Assembly (NCBI GenBank): GCA_947253875.1
Contig: CAMYAM010000004.1
Location: forward strand, 55,772-119,771
Length of the DNA stretch: 64,000 nt
Reading direction: 5' to 3'
DNA from: an uncultured Fastidiosipila sp.
GTDB lineage: Bacteria > Bacillota > Clostridia > Saccharofermentanales > Fastidiosipilaceae
Made by a program: the position numbers and the translations under genes
Notes under the pieces: generated by a model
Told to the model about the DNA's origin: nothing
Databases searched by the model: none
Seen by the model: the letters and a program-made list of their open reading frames with translations, nothing else
Shown here: in pieces, positions 26,719 to 35,355 of the stretch
Layout: every line of letters starts with the position of its first letter
Position numbering within the stretch: position 1 is the stretch's first letter

Positions 26719-27813
26719 CTATGCTTTGTAAGACAAAAGTAAAGTAACCCATTGGTTTAACTCAGAAGTTTTCAAAATCTTAAAGTTTTCAGCTCCAATT
26801 TTTCTGAATTCAGATATAACTTTCTCTAGTTCAAGCTGATTTATACCAGCTAAAATTAAATAACTTTCATTATTTAAATGTTTAGGGAAATCTTTAGTTA
26901 AACTAATTATAAGTTCAGAAGATAAATTAGCCAAAATTAAATCAAACTTGCCCTGATGAACTAATTCTTCATTAGCAAAATCAATAAATTCAGAAACTTC
27001 ATTTAATTTAGCAGTATCTTTTGCTATCTTAATAGCATCTCGATCAATATCAACAGCTTTTATACTTCGCACTCCTAATTTCGCCGCAATAATAGATAAA
27101 ATACCTGACCCAGTTCCCAAGTCAAGCACTTGAAGACTTTTTAAATCTCGATGTCTCCCTAATTCTAGTAGTAGTTCATCCAAAGTTATTGCCGCTAAAG
27201 AAGTAGTTTCATCCCTACCTGATCCATAAGCGGAAGAAGGAATTATTTTAATAAGCTTTTGATTTTCTTGGCTTGAAAAATCTAAGTCATCGACACTAGG
27301 ATTGACAAAAATTCTATCTGAAAGTTGAAATATTTCTGGCTTGTAGTTGGTAAACTCCTCTATTTGCTTAGATTTAATTAACCTGTAAGAAACTTCGTAA
27401 TTTAAGTCTTCAAAAAACTCAGATATAAAATCAATCTCATCTTCAATTCGTTTAGCCATCATTTCTGGGCTTAATTGATGTTTTGGAATATTATCGACGG
27501 TAAAAATTTCATCTTTTTCGTTGAAAAAAATTTCACCAACATCCATAGACAAATTCACAGCTACATTATTATCTAGCTCTAAGAAGTAAGCTTTAATAAC
27601 AGCTTGATCAAAAACATTTTCAGCAGAAAAAAGACCAAAGTCATCAAAGACATTGGTCTTATCTTGTTCAAGCATCGGAATTATTTCAGTTTCAATTTCA
27701 TGAGAATCAACTGTGAAAATACTCAAAGCGCCCAAATCTTCAAGCTTGGACAAAAGAATATCTGCAACTTCTGAATTAAGTCTAATAGTAAATTCATAAT
27801 AATTTTTATTCAT
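26719..27813 (-). CDS. prmA: Ribosomal protein L11 methyltransferase PrmA
   Basis: PrmA trimethylates ribosomal protein L11. The C-terminal half has the SAM-binding motif VLDLGTGSGILSIIAAKLGV, then VDIDRDAIKIAKDTAKLNEV and FDLILANLSSELIISL, the standard methyltransferase blocks. I chose 27813 (MNKNYYEFTIRL), which gives 364 residues; it starts 28 bases after the dnaJ stop with AAAGGA upstream. A longer open frame to 27927 would run into dnaJ. It is the last gene of the chaperone operon. The N-terminal part is longer than the family norm (about 300 residues), but a substrate-recognition domain is clear. Confidence 0.92.
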   Translation of the reverse strand: MNKNYYEFTIRLNSEVADILLSKLEDLGALSIFTVDSHEIETEIIPMLEQDKTNVFDDFGLFSAENVFDQAVIKAYFLELDNNVAVNLSMDVGEIFFNEKDEIFTVDNIPKHQLSPEMMAKRIEDEIDFISEFFEDLNYEVSYRLIKSKQIEEFTNYKPEIFQLSDRIFVNPSVDDLDFSSQENQKLIKIIPSSAYGSGRDETTSLAAITLDELLLELGRHRDLKSLQVLDLGTGSGILSIIAAKLGVRSIKAVDIDRDAIKIAKDTAKLNEVSEFIDFANEELVHQGKFDLILANLSSELIISLTKDFPKHLNNESYLILAGINQLELEKVISEFRKIGAENFKILKTSELNQWVTLLLSYKA

Positions 27814-27841
27814 GTACTTGAATTCCTTTGAACTAATAACC

Positions 27842-28993
27842 TTACGAGAACAATTTCTTGATCCTATCAATGAAACTACTACTCTTTTCATAATTTTCGG
27901 CAGTCGTTTCATCATCAAATTTTGCAATCAAGGCTTTTTGTTCATCTGTCAATTTAGTTGGAACCTCAATATCAATTGTAGCGTAATGATTACCTCTGAC
28001 TTCATCTCTGTTCACGTGAGGTACACCTTTGCCTTTGAGAGTTATTACATCTCCTGGTTGAGTCCCTTCGTTAATCTTGTACTTAACATTACCATCTACA
28101 GTTGGAATATCTATTTCTGCTCCCAATGCAGCTTGACCAAACGAAATTGGGACTTCACAGTAAATATCATAGCCTTGACGTTTAAAAATCTCATGCGGTT
28201 TAACCATGATTTCCAAATATAGATTACCGTAAGGTCCACCATTTATTCCTGGTTCACCCTGTCCTCTCAAGGTTAACACCTCACCATTATCAATACCTGC
28301 AGGTATCTTAACAGTCAAACTCTTACGTTTATTCCTGATACCACTTCCATTACAGTCGACACAAGGGTTCTCAATAATTTCACCCTTTCCTCTACAATCA
28401 GGGCAAACTCTGGTCTGAATTGACATTCCAAAGAGACTTTGAGCTCTTTCTTGTATTGTTCCATTACCCTTACATGTACCACAGGTTTTTGCAGTAGTTC
28501 CTGGTTTAGCACCACTACCATTGCATGTAGAACAAGTATCTTTTTGTGTTACTTCAATTGTTTTAGTTAAGCCAAACACAGCTTCCATAAATTCAATACT
28601 GATTCTATAACGAGTATCATTTCCTTGACGTGGGGCATTATTACGAGCGGCTCTACCTGATGAACCAAAACCTCCAAATCCTCCAAAACCACCAAAGAAG
28701 TCCGAGAAAATATCTTCAAAGCTCTCAAAACCAGCAAAACTTGATGGATCAAATCCTTGACCATCAACACCAGCATGACCATATTGATCATATTTCTTGC
28801 GCTTCTCAGGATCTGATAATACAGAGTAAGCCTCATTAGCTTCTTTAAATTTAGCTTCAGCTTCTTTATCATCAGGTTTTAGGTCCGGATGATATTTTTT
28901 TGCAACCTGGCGAAAAGCTTTCTTAATTTCTTTGTCACTCGCGTTCTTATCAACACCTAAGATCTCATAATAATCTCTCTTGTTTTGCGCCAT
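27842..28993 (-). CDS. dnaJ: Chaperone protein DnaJ
   Basis: DnaJ delivers substrates to DnaK and stimulates its ATPase. The 383-residue product has the J domain (residues 5-70; with the HPD motif in KKYHPDLKPDD), the Gly/Phe-rich linker (about 75-115), four zinc-finger repeats (CSTCNGSGAKPG, CGTCKGNGTI, CPDCRGKGEI, CVDCNGSGIR) and the C-terminal peptide-binding domains. It is a full-length type I DnaJ. It lies 117 bases from dnaK with a stem-loop between, and ahead of prmA. Confidence 0.98.
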   Translation of the reverse strand: MAQNKRDYYEILGVDKNASDKEIKKAFRQVAKKYHPDLKPDDKEAEAKFKEANEAYSVLSDPEKRKKYDQYGHAGVDGQGFDPSSFAGFESFEDIFSDFFGGFGGFGGFGSSGRAARNNAPRQGNDTRYRISIEFMEAVFGLTKTIEVTQKDTCSTCNGSGAKPGTTAKTCGTCKGNGTIQERAQSLFGMSIQTRVCPDCRGKGEIIENPCVDCNGSGIRNKRKSLTVKIPAGIDNGEVLTLRGQGEPGINGGPYGNLYLEIMVKPHEIFKRQGYDIYCEVPISFGQAALGAEIDIPTVDGNVKYKINEGTQPGDVITLKGKGVPHVNRDEVRGNHYATIDIEVPTKLTDEQKALIAKFDDETTAENYEKSSSFIDRIKKLFS

Positions 28994-29021
28994 AAAATCT
29001 CCAATCTTGTTTAATAAGTTT

Positions 29022-29072
29022 AAATCCAGTCTCTATGTTCAATCAATAGTGTAAATCAAGAAGACTGGATTT
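29022..29072 (-). terminator. Stem-loop between dnaK and dnaJ
   Basis: AAATCCAGTCT at 29022-29032 pairs perfectly with AGACTGGATTT at 29062-29072 around a 29-base loop. It could weaken readthrough from dnaK into dnaJ or be a processing or stability hairpin. The long loop and few trailing Ts argue against a strict terminator. Confidence 0.5.
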
Positions 29073-29110
29073 TAAACTTAAACTTTAATTAGTTTTATAT
29101 TTTATTTTAA

Positions 29111-30943
29111 TTATTCTTTACCTTCAGCATCATCATTTTCAGTGAAGTCAGTTGTATAGTTACCAGCACCTTCTCCACCTGCAGCATTTTGATTATTTTG
29201 AGCTTCTTGAGCAGCTTGTTGATATAGCTTTTGGCTAAATTCGAAAACAGATTTTTGTAATGCTTCTGTTTCTGTCTTCATTTGTTCGTAATCACTACCA
29301 TTCAAGCTTTCTTTGACTTTGTCAATACCTGCTTGGATGTTATCTTTATCTGTTGCTTCCATCTTGTCACCGTTCTCTTCAATCAACTTCTCTGCTTGAT
29401 AGACTAGTGACTCAGCATTATTCTTAGTTTCAACTTCTTCTTTACGTTTCTTATCTTCTTCTGCATATTGTTCAGCGTCTTTAACAGCTTTATCAATTTC
29501 ATCATCAGATAGATTCGTAGAAGATGTAATTGTGATACTTGTTTCTTTATTTGTACCCAAATCTTTAGCTGAAACATTAACGATACCGTTAGCATCAATG
29601 TCGAAGGTAACTTCAATTTGAGGTATACCTCTTGGGGCTGGTGCGATTCCACCAAGAATAAATTGTCCTAGTTCTTTGTTATCCTTTGCGAACTCACGTT
29701 CACCTTGTAATACTCTAATATCCACTTGAGTTTGGTTATCTGCTGCAGTTGAGAAGACCATGCTCTTCTTGGTTGGGATTGTTGTATTTCTATCAATAAT
29801 CTTAGTAGATACTCCACCCATTGTTTCAATACCTAATGATAAAGGTGTAACGTCAAGAAGTACTAGGTCATCAACATCACCTGTCAAAACACCTGCCTGA
29901 ATTGCAGCACCTAGAGCAACACATTCGTCTGGGTTAATACCCTTGAATGGGTCTTTGTTAAAGATTCTTTTAACTGCTTCTTGAACAGCTGGAATACGGG
30001 TTGAACCACCAACTAGAAGAATTTTATCAACTTCTGAAGCCTCTAGACCTGAATCTTTAAGAGCTTGTTTCAATGGTCCTTCTGTTTCCTTGACTAAATG
30101 AGCTGTCAACTCATCAAATTTAGATCTTGATAATGTCATATCCAAGTGTTTTGTACCATTTGCATCTGCTGTAATGTATGGCAAGTTGATATTGGTTGAG
30201 CTAACACCTGATAATTCAATTTTTGCTTTTTCGGCAGCATCTCTTAATCTTTGCATTGCCATTTTATCTTGCTTTAGATCGATACCTTGTTCTTTCTTGA
30301 ACTCACTAACAATCCATTCCACAATTGCGTTATCAAAGTCATCACCACCTAGACGGTTGTTACCAGCAGTTGCTAAAACTTCAAATACGCCATCACCAAT
30401 CTCAAGAATGGAAACATCAAATGTACCACCACCCAAGTCAAAGACTAAAATGTTTTGGTCATGCTCTTTGTCCAATCCATATGCTAATGAAGCTGCTGTT
30501 GGTTCATTTATGATTCTCAAAACTTCCAATCCTGCAATCTTACCTGCGTCTTTAGTTGCTTGACGTTGTGAGTCACTAAAGTATGCTGGAACAGTGATTA
30601 CTGCTTGAGTAATTTTTTCACCTAGATATTCTTCTGCATCTGTCTTTAATTTTTGTAAGATCATTGCTGAAATTTCTTGTGGTGAAAATGATTTATCATC
30701 AATATGTACCTTGTAGTCACTACCCATTTCACGTTTGATAGATTGAATCGTTCTATCTGGATTTGTAACTGCTTGACGTTTTGCAACTTGACCAACTAAT
30801 CTTTCACCTTCTTTTGTGAATGCTACTACTGATGGGGTTGTTCTTGCACCTTCTGCATTAGTAATAACTGTTGGCTCTCCACCTTCCATTACTGCTACAA
30901 CTGAGTTTGTTGTACCTAAGTCTATTCCTATAACTCTTCCCAT
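29111..30943 (-). CDS. dnaK: Chaperone protein DnaK (Hsp70)
   Basis: The 610-residue Hsp70 with the signatures IGIDLGTTNSVVAVMEGG at the N-terminus, NILVFDLGGGTFDVSILE (about 165-185) and LLVGGSTRIPAVQEAVK (about 305-330). The substrate-binding domain follows with the expected GIAPAPRGIPQIEVTFDID, and ends in an acidic, Gln/Asn-rich tail. Full length, no anomalies. It is co-transcribed with grpE upstream and dnaJ downstream and is presumably repressed by HrcA. Confidence 0.98.
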   Translation of the reverse strand: MGRVIGIDLGTTNSVVAVMEGGEPTVITNAEGARTTPSVVAFTKEGERLVGQVAKRQAVTNPDRTIQSIKREMGSDYKVHIDDKSFSPQEISAMILQKLKTDAEEYLGEKITQAVITVPAYFSDSQRQATKDAGKIAGLEVLRIINEPTAASLAYGLDKEHDQNILVFDLGGGTFDVSILEIGDGVFEVLATAGNNRLGGDDFDNAIVEWIVSEFKKEQGIDLKQDKMAMQRLRDAAEKAKIELSGVSSTNINLPYITADANGTKHLDMTLSRSKFDELTAHLVKETEGPLKQALKDSGLEASEVDKILLVGGSTRIPAVQEAVKRIFNKDPFKGINPDECVALGAAIQAGVLTGDVDDLVLLDVTPLSLGIETMGGVSTKIIDRNTTIPTKKSMVFSTAADNQTQVDIRVLQGEREFAKDNKELGQFILGGIAPAPRGIPQIEVTFDIDANGIVNVSAKDLGTNKETSITITSSTNLSDDEIDKAVKDAEQYAEEDKKRKEEVETKNNAESLVYQAEKLIEENGDKMEATDKDNIQAGIDKVKESLNGSDYEQMKTETEALQKSVFEFSQKLYQQAAQEAQNNQNAAGGEGAGNYTTDFTENDDAEGKE

Positions 30944-31031
30944 AATTTCCTCCTTTTAGCTTTTTTCAAGCTTTTACGAATATTTTCTTTTAGTTATTAT
31001 TTTGTATTTTTCCACTTTTATTTCTATATAT

Positions 31032-31646
31032 CTACTCTGCAACTTCCACTACACTGTGGCGAATAACTCTGTCCTTATTTTTATATCCTTTAACAAAAAC
31101 TTGTGTTATTGTGCCACTCTCATGTTCTCCTGAACTATTTTGTAGAACTGCTGCGTGTAAGTTCGGATCAAATTTCTCATTCAAGGCTGCAATTTCTTCT
31201 ATTCCTTGATCTTGTAAAACTTTATCCGCCTGCTTAGCTATTTGTTTTAACCCAGACAAGGCTTCATTTATCGCATCTATATCAGCATTTTCATCTAGTT
31301 GATTTACTGCTTCACTAGCCCTATCTAAGTTATCAACTATATCTAGCCATTTAGCATTAATATCACTACTTGCATCTTGATAAATTCTCGCCATTTCTTT
31401 CTGTGAACGACGCTTATAATTATCGTACTCAGCCATAACTCTAAGTCTACTATCTTTCAAATTAGCAATTTCAGCCTCTAGTTCTTTAATCTTTTCAGCA
31501 TCTGCAGATTCCAATGATTCTGAATTTTCTAGATTTGCCATTTCTTCTTTATCATTCTCAACATTATCGTTATCTTGAACTTCTTTAGCTAAATCTTTGT
31601 CATGATTTTGCTTTTTTGTTTCATCAAAGTCCTTTTTCTTCTTCAT
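31032..31646 (-). CDS. grpE: Nucleotide exchange factor GrpE
   Basis: GrpE releases ADP from DnaK. The C-terminal domain is visible with RVMAEYDNYKRRSQKE, then the beta-wing LNEKFDPNLHAAVLQNSSGEH and YKNKDRVIRHSVVEVAE. The N-terminal third is acidic and coiled-coil. I chose 31646 (MKKKKDFDETKK) because GGAGGG is four bases upstream; a longer start at 31667 would overlap the hrcA stop region. About 204 residues, normal. It follows hrcA by a few bases. Confidence 0.95.
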   Translation of the reverse strand: MKKKKDFDETKKQNHDKDLAKEVQDNDNVENDKEEMANLENSESLESADAEKIKELEAEIANLKDSRLRVMAEYDNYKRRSQKEMARIYQDASSDINAKWLDIVDNLDRASEAVNQLDENADIDAINEALSGLKQIAKQADKVLQDQGIEEIAALNEKFDPNLHAAVLQNSSGEHESGTITQVFVKGYKNKDRVIRHSVVEVAE

Positions 31647-31656
31647 AAACCCTCCA

Positions 31657-32697
31657 TTACTTTTCATTTCCTAATAATTCGTCTTTAATAGCTTCACGGA
31701 TAAAACCAACTTTAGGAATTAGCAATTCATAATTCATCCTCTTAGGACCAATTAAACTAATTTGTCCATGTAAATCATCTCCTAAGTTGTAGGCTGCAGA
31801 GATCAACGTACATTTGTTTAAATCTGCAATCTCTATCTCATCACCTATTAAGACAGTGAAGTCTTCTTCATTATTATTATCATTTAATCTATCAAGACTA
31901 TTTATTAAGTCACCATCTCTATCTAAGGCATTATATATATTAATTATCTTGCTACTAGTATCAAACTCAGGTAAGCGCATCAAGTTTTCTAAACCATTTA
32001 CATTTACATCTAGTTCATTTGCTTGTTTAATACTTACATAAATCTCATATAGTAATTCTTCAACTGCTGGAGCATCAACATTCTTGCTCAAGTTTATTAA
32101 TTTCATATCTTCAAAACTCAATGAGTTAAGATTTATACCTTGTAAATTACTTTCCAGAATCTTTTCTATTTTCTCTAAATCATCAGCTGCAAATAATTCA
32201 CTAATTCGGATAAACCTATTGTGAGCAACACCGCTTGAAACTATAGAAACTACCAGCGCTCTACCTGGTTCCATATAAATGATCTTCAAGCGTTCTAAAT
32301 AACTTTTGTTTGATTTTGACAAAACACTTATAGTCACCATTCCGGTTGTATATGAAAGTATTTCTGTTGCTGCTTCAATAAAATTACCGTTCTCATAAAC
32401 ATAATTTTGCAAAGCTTTTGTAAGATCTCGTCTCTCAGCTCTGTTAATTTCCTCTAAACTTATTAGGTTATCTACGTATTCTCTATAACCTTTATCTATA
32501 GGAACTCGTCCTGAAGATGTGTGAGCCTTAGTCAAAAATCCATACTCTTCCAAGAAACTCATTTCATTTCTTATAGTCGCAGAACTAACCGAATGTCCCA
32601 AAAGATCAGCAATATACTTAGATCCTACTGGTTCAGCAGACTCAATATAAGTGTCAATTATCAATTTAAGTATTTGACTTTGTCTTTTGCTTAACAT
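31657..32697 (-). CDS. hrcA: Heat-inducible transcription repressor HrcA
   Basis: HrcA represses class I heat-shock genes by binding CIRCE. The N-terminal winged helix reads MLSKRQSQILKLIIDTYIES, AEPVGSKYIADLLGHSVSSATIRNEM, and the rest of the 346-residue product matches the family (CYTTGMVTISV-type and GLENLMRLPEF segments). I chose 32697 since GGAAG precedes it and the CIRCE element lies just upstream at 32717-32743; a longer start would translate through that operator. It is the first gene of the operon. The protein probably regulates itself. Confidence 0.96.
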   Translation of the reverse strand: MLSKRQSQILKLIIDTYIESAEPVGSKYIADLLGHSVSSATIRNEMSFLEEYGFLTKAHTSSGRVPIDKGYREYVDNLISLEEINRAERRDLTKALQNYVYENGNFIEAATEILSYTTGMVTISVLSKSNKSYLERLKIIYMEPGRALVVSIVSSGVAHNRFIRISELFAADDLEKIEKILESNLQGINLNSLSFEDMKLINLSKNVDAPAVEELLYEIYVSIKQANELDVNVNGLENLMRLPEFDTSSKIINIYNALDRDGDLINSLDRLNDNNNEEDFTVLIGDEIEIADLNKCTLISAAYNLGDDLHGQISLIGPKRMNYELLIPKVGFIREAIKDELLGNEK

Positions 32698-32716
32698 TTT
32701 GTCTTCCTTTCTGCTT

Positions 32717-32743
32717 TTAGCACTCACTTCATTCAAGTGCTAA
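32717..32743 (-). promoter_or_regulatory. CIRCE operator (HrcA binding site)
   Basis: TTAGCACTC-N9-AAGTGCTAA matches the CIRCE consensus TTAGCACTC-N9-GAGTGCTAA at all but one of 18 positions. It lies between the hrcA promoter and start codon, so HrcA binding would block the operon. No second copy was found before dnaK. Confidence 0.93.
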
Positions 32744-32747
32744 ATTA

Positions 32748-32776
32748 AGATTATCAGTAAAGACAAATAAAGTCAA
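32748..32776 (-). promoter_or_regulatory. Promoter of the hrcA-grpE-dnaK-dnaJ operon
   Basis: TTGACT (-35) and TAATCT (-10) lie on the reverse strand with a 17-base spacer. The CIRCE element starts five bases downstream of the -10, covering the expected transcription start, a standard repressed arrangement. Confidence 0.7.
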
Positions 32777-32819
32777 ACTTTCTTTTTGAAAATAATTATT
32801 ATATTTAATGAACAAATTA

Positions 32820-33905
32820 TCAACAAATAAAATTAGCTAATATAGAATTAATTTTATCTAATCCTGTATCTGTTAAAACCCAGTTTTCACCGACTTTCTC
32901 TAATAAGCCAATCTTTCTTAACTTTTCTAATTTCTCTAGATACAACTCTGGCATATCTTTGCCCGTATATCTATAAAAATCTATTTTATTGAAACCACTT
33001 AATTTATTAACAGTAAGCAAGAAATAGTCAAAATCAAGATCTGCTTTTGACATTATTTCTGCCAAAGAATATAAACTGTCGACTTTAAAATTTGCTATGT
33101 AGTCACTTACAGAAAATTGATTTATGAACCTAAAATTTGCTACCTTCGAAGCAGCACCAGCACCAATACCCAAATAATCTTTACCTTCCCAGTAGGCTAA
33201 GTTATGTCTGCTGTTATATTTGTTTGCAGCTGCAAATGCTAATAGTTCAAATTGTTGAAAATTATTTTCTAATAAAAACCTTCTAATAAAATGGTATTGT
33301 TCACGCTCTTTTGTTATTGAAATTTCGTTAAAATCTTGTTCCGCTTTAGCATCTTCTATATATATATGTTTTATTCCAGCAGCAATAATTTCTCCTAGAT
33401 CTACTTCTATATCTTTCAAAGTTTGCTTTGGATTATGGTTATAAAGGTAGTCAATACTCAGATTATAAAAACCTATTTTTCTTGCTCTTTTACATATATC
33501 TAGTAACTTAATCTCAGAATCTAAATGAATTTCATAATAATCAAAAACCAGTCTATTTACCCCAAGTCTTTTAAGGCACAGTAAGCTTTCTTCAGAAATA
33601 ACTTTTGCTGAAACTTCTACAGTAAATTCATAATTATTGGCGAATGTAATAGATTTTAAAATATTTTCTAAACACAAAGCAATTTTCTCTAAAGTAGAGC
33701 TATCACTTTGTGTGCTTGAAATATAAATGGTCTCTAAATCTTTAAAAATAAACTTTGAGTTCTTCCATTGTTCAAACTCAAGTTGAAGATTATTTAAGTA
33801 CTTTGTTAAATCATCTATTTTTAAGGAAGGTGCTTTTATAAAAAGGTGTCTTATACTCTTAGAATCTTGCGGTAGATCTCTAATGTACCTATTGATAAAA
33901 TCCAT
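32820..33905 (-). CDS. HemW-like protein lacking the radical-SAM cluster residues
   Basis: The 361-residue protein resembles HemW: SKSIRHLFIKAPSL aligns with the HemW start, TIYISSTQSDS with the GGGTP region, GVNRLVF (115-121) with GVNRLSIG, and HNLAYWEGKDYLGIGAGA (234-251) is the HemW/CPO-like block. Yet the CxxxCxxC motif that holds the 4Fe-4S cluster is absent; its Cys residues are only at about 78, 110, 138 and 361. The GGGTP motif is also replaced. Thus SAM radical chemistry is unlikely. Its place beside hrcA is the classical position of hemW. An intact frame of normal length argues for a retained, non-catalytic role, perhaps heme binding. Confidence 0.78.
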   Translation of the reverse strand: MDFINRYIRDLPQDSKSIRHLFIKAPSLKIDDLTKYLNNLQLEFEQWKNSKFIFKDLETIYISSTQSDSSTLEKIALCLENILKSITFANNYEFTVEVSAKVISEESLLCLKRLGVNRLVFDYYEIHLDSEIKLLDICKRARKIGFYNLSIDYLYNHNPKQTLKDIEVDLGEIIAAGIKHIYIEDAKAEQDFNEISITKEREQYHFIRRFLLENNFQQFELLAFAAANKYNSRHNLAYWEGKDYLGIGAGAASKVANFRFINQFSVSDYIANFKVDSLYSLAEIMSKADLDFDYFLLTVNKLSGFNKIDFYRYTGKDMPELYLEKLEKLRKIGLLEKVGENWVLTDTGLDKINSILANFIC

Positions 33906-33943
33906 AACACCTATGACACTAATGAAAACTTCATTCCTTAAAT

Positions 33944-35161
33944 TTAATATTCTGTATTTGAGCCAATAACTCCAGTTTCGATTGATTTCAATACCATAAA
34001 AGCAGAGGCATTAATTCTAGACTGTAACAAATCCTCTTCTGAATAATTCCCAAGAGTTTCAATATTATCAAATTCAGTACCTCTAACTAGATAATTAGTA
34101 CTAGCAAAATTAGGATTTCTATTTTCCACAATATCATCCATACTTTCGCCTGAGTAATTATATGATTCTAAATATACTACTGGTACCCCGAGCTTATCAA
34201 ATTCTCTATAATCAGATTCATTTTTGCTCATTTCTCTGAAAACAATCTTTTCTGGAGCTTTGCCAAACCCTTCTGGCGCTTCAGAATTCAGAAGCATATT
34301 GTCAATTTGCAAGGAAATTTGGTTCTGATAAAGAATTATTCCAGTATAGTAAGAAACAGATTCATTAAATGCAGTTTCAGCTAACTGATATGCTGGCTGA
34401 CGCAATTTATATTTTTGGTTTGGATAGGTAGATGACCAACCTGAGTGAGCATATAATTTATCTCCACCATATAGACTTCTAAATTCGTAGAAGGCATCAA
34501 TATTTTTGATTTCTTCAGCTGACTTATCTGCTAATAATTTACGAGAACCGGCATTATTGGCAAATCCTCCTCCGAGTGCCACTAGCTCAATGTCATAGCC
34601 CATAGTATATTCTTTAAGTTCTTTTGCTAGAGTTAAAAGAGCACCAATACCAGATGCATTATCTGAAATACCATCATTTTCTTCTGGCGCATCAGGATTT
34701 GAGTCATAGCGTGCTGCAACTATAACTTTTCTTCTGAATAAGCCATACTCTTCTTTAGCTCTTCTCTCATATATTGAAAAATCCATTTCAGCATCTACGC
34801 CTTTGGAAGCAATAAAACCTTTACCTGGAATTTTTACAATAAGATTTTGACTATTGTTGCCTGATTCTAATTCCACTGCTTGACTTTCGACATCATAGCC
34901 TAACGTTTCGAATTCTTTTCTTATTAACTCAGCAACTGCTGCTTCAGATTCGGAGCCGGCAGATCTTTTTGGGTAGTTCTCTGCGATATTTAGAGCTATT
35001 TTTTTGCCATAATCATCATATTTCAAAATTTCTGGAACTGTATTACTACGGCAGGAACTCAGGAACATAATACACACAAGAGCTATAGCAATCCATGCAC
35101 TTGATCTTTTCGAATTATTAGATGTCTTTGATTTTTTTATAGTTTGATTATTTATATTCAT
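33944..35161 (-). CDS. Lipoprotein with degenerate M28 peptidase domain
   Basis: The 405-residue product has a signal peptide with a lipobox (LSSC at residues about 34-37). The M28 aminopeptidase fold is visible: VIVAARYDSNP aligns with the normal zinc motif ending in AHYDSV, SDNASGIGALL with DNASG, LGGGFANNAGSRKL with GAEExGLxGS, and SDYREFDKLGVPVVYLE with SDHxxFxxxGIP. In each case the ligands are lost: His to Arg, Glu-Glu to Gly-Phe, and the SDH His to Tyr; only DNASG and the Asp of YDS are kept. I therefore call a probably inactive peptidase. It lies between the HemW-like gene and the divergent S11-like gene. Confidence 0.75.
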   Translation of the reverse strand: MNINNQTIKKSKTSNNSKRSSAWIAIALVCIMFLSSCRSNTVPEILKYDDYGKKIALNIAENYPKRSAGSESEAAVAELIRKEFETLGYDVESQAVELESGNNSQNLIVKIPGKGFIASKGVDAEMDFSIYERRAKEEYGLFRRKVIVAARYDSNPDAPEENDGISDNASGIGALLTLAKELKEYTMGYDIELVALGGGFANNAGSRKLLADKSAEEIKNIDAFYEFRSLYGGDKLYAHSGWSSTYPNQKYKLRQPAYQLAETAFNESVSYYTGIILYQNQISLQIDNMLLNSEAPEGFGKAPEKIVFREMSKNESDYREFDKLGVPVVYLESYNYSGESMDDIVENRNPNFASTNYLVRGTEFDNIETLGNYSEEDLLQSRINASAFMVLKSIETGVIGSNTEY

Positions 35162-35355
35162 ATTTTTAAATTCATTCCTAGTCTGTACTTCTCAAAATCA
35201 CTCAAATTAAGAGAATTTTCATATACTCATTATAATAGATTAATTTAATATATTGCTCAAATTTTTGTTGGATTTTATCATCGCTTTAGTTCGCATAGTT
35301 TCTGTTTTTATATTAAAATAATAAACAGATAAGTAAAGGGGTCGAGACTTAAGAA

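Noticed and set aside
27813..27927. Longer N-terminus for PrmA
   Set aside because: It would overlap dnaJ, has no ribosome binding site, and the residues do not resemble the family.
30174..30563. Plus-strand open frame inside dnaK
   Set aside because: Shadow of a highly conserved coding sequence, with no ribosome binding site and low-complexity residues.
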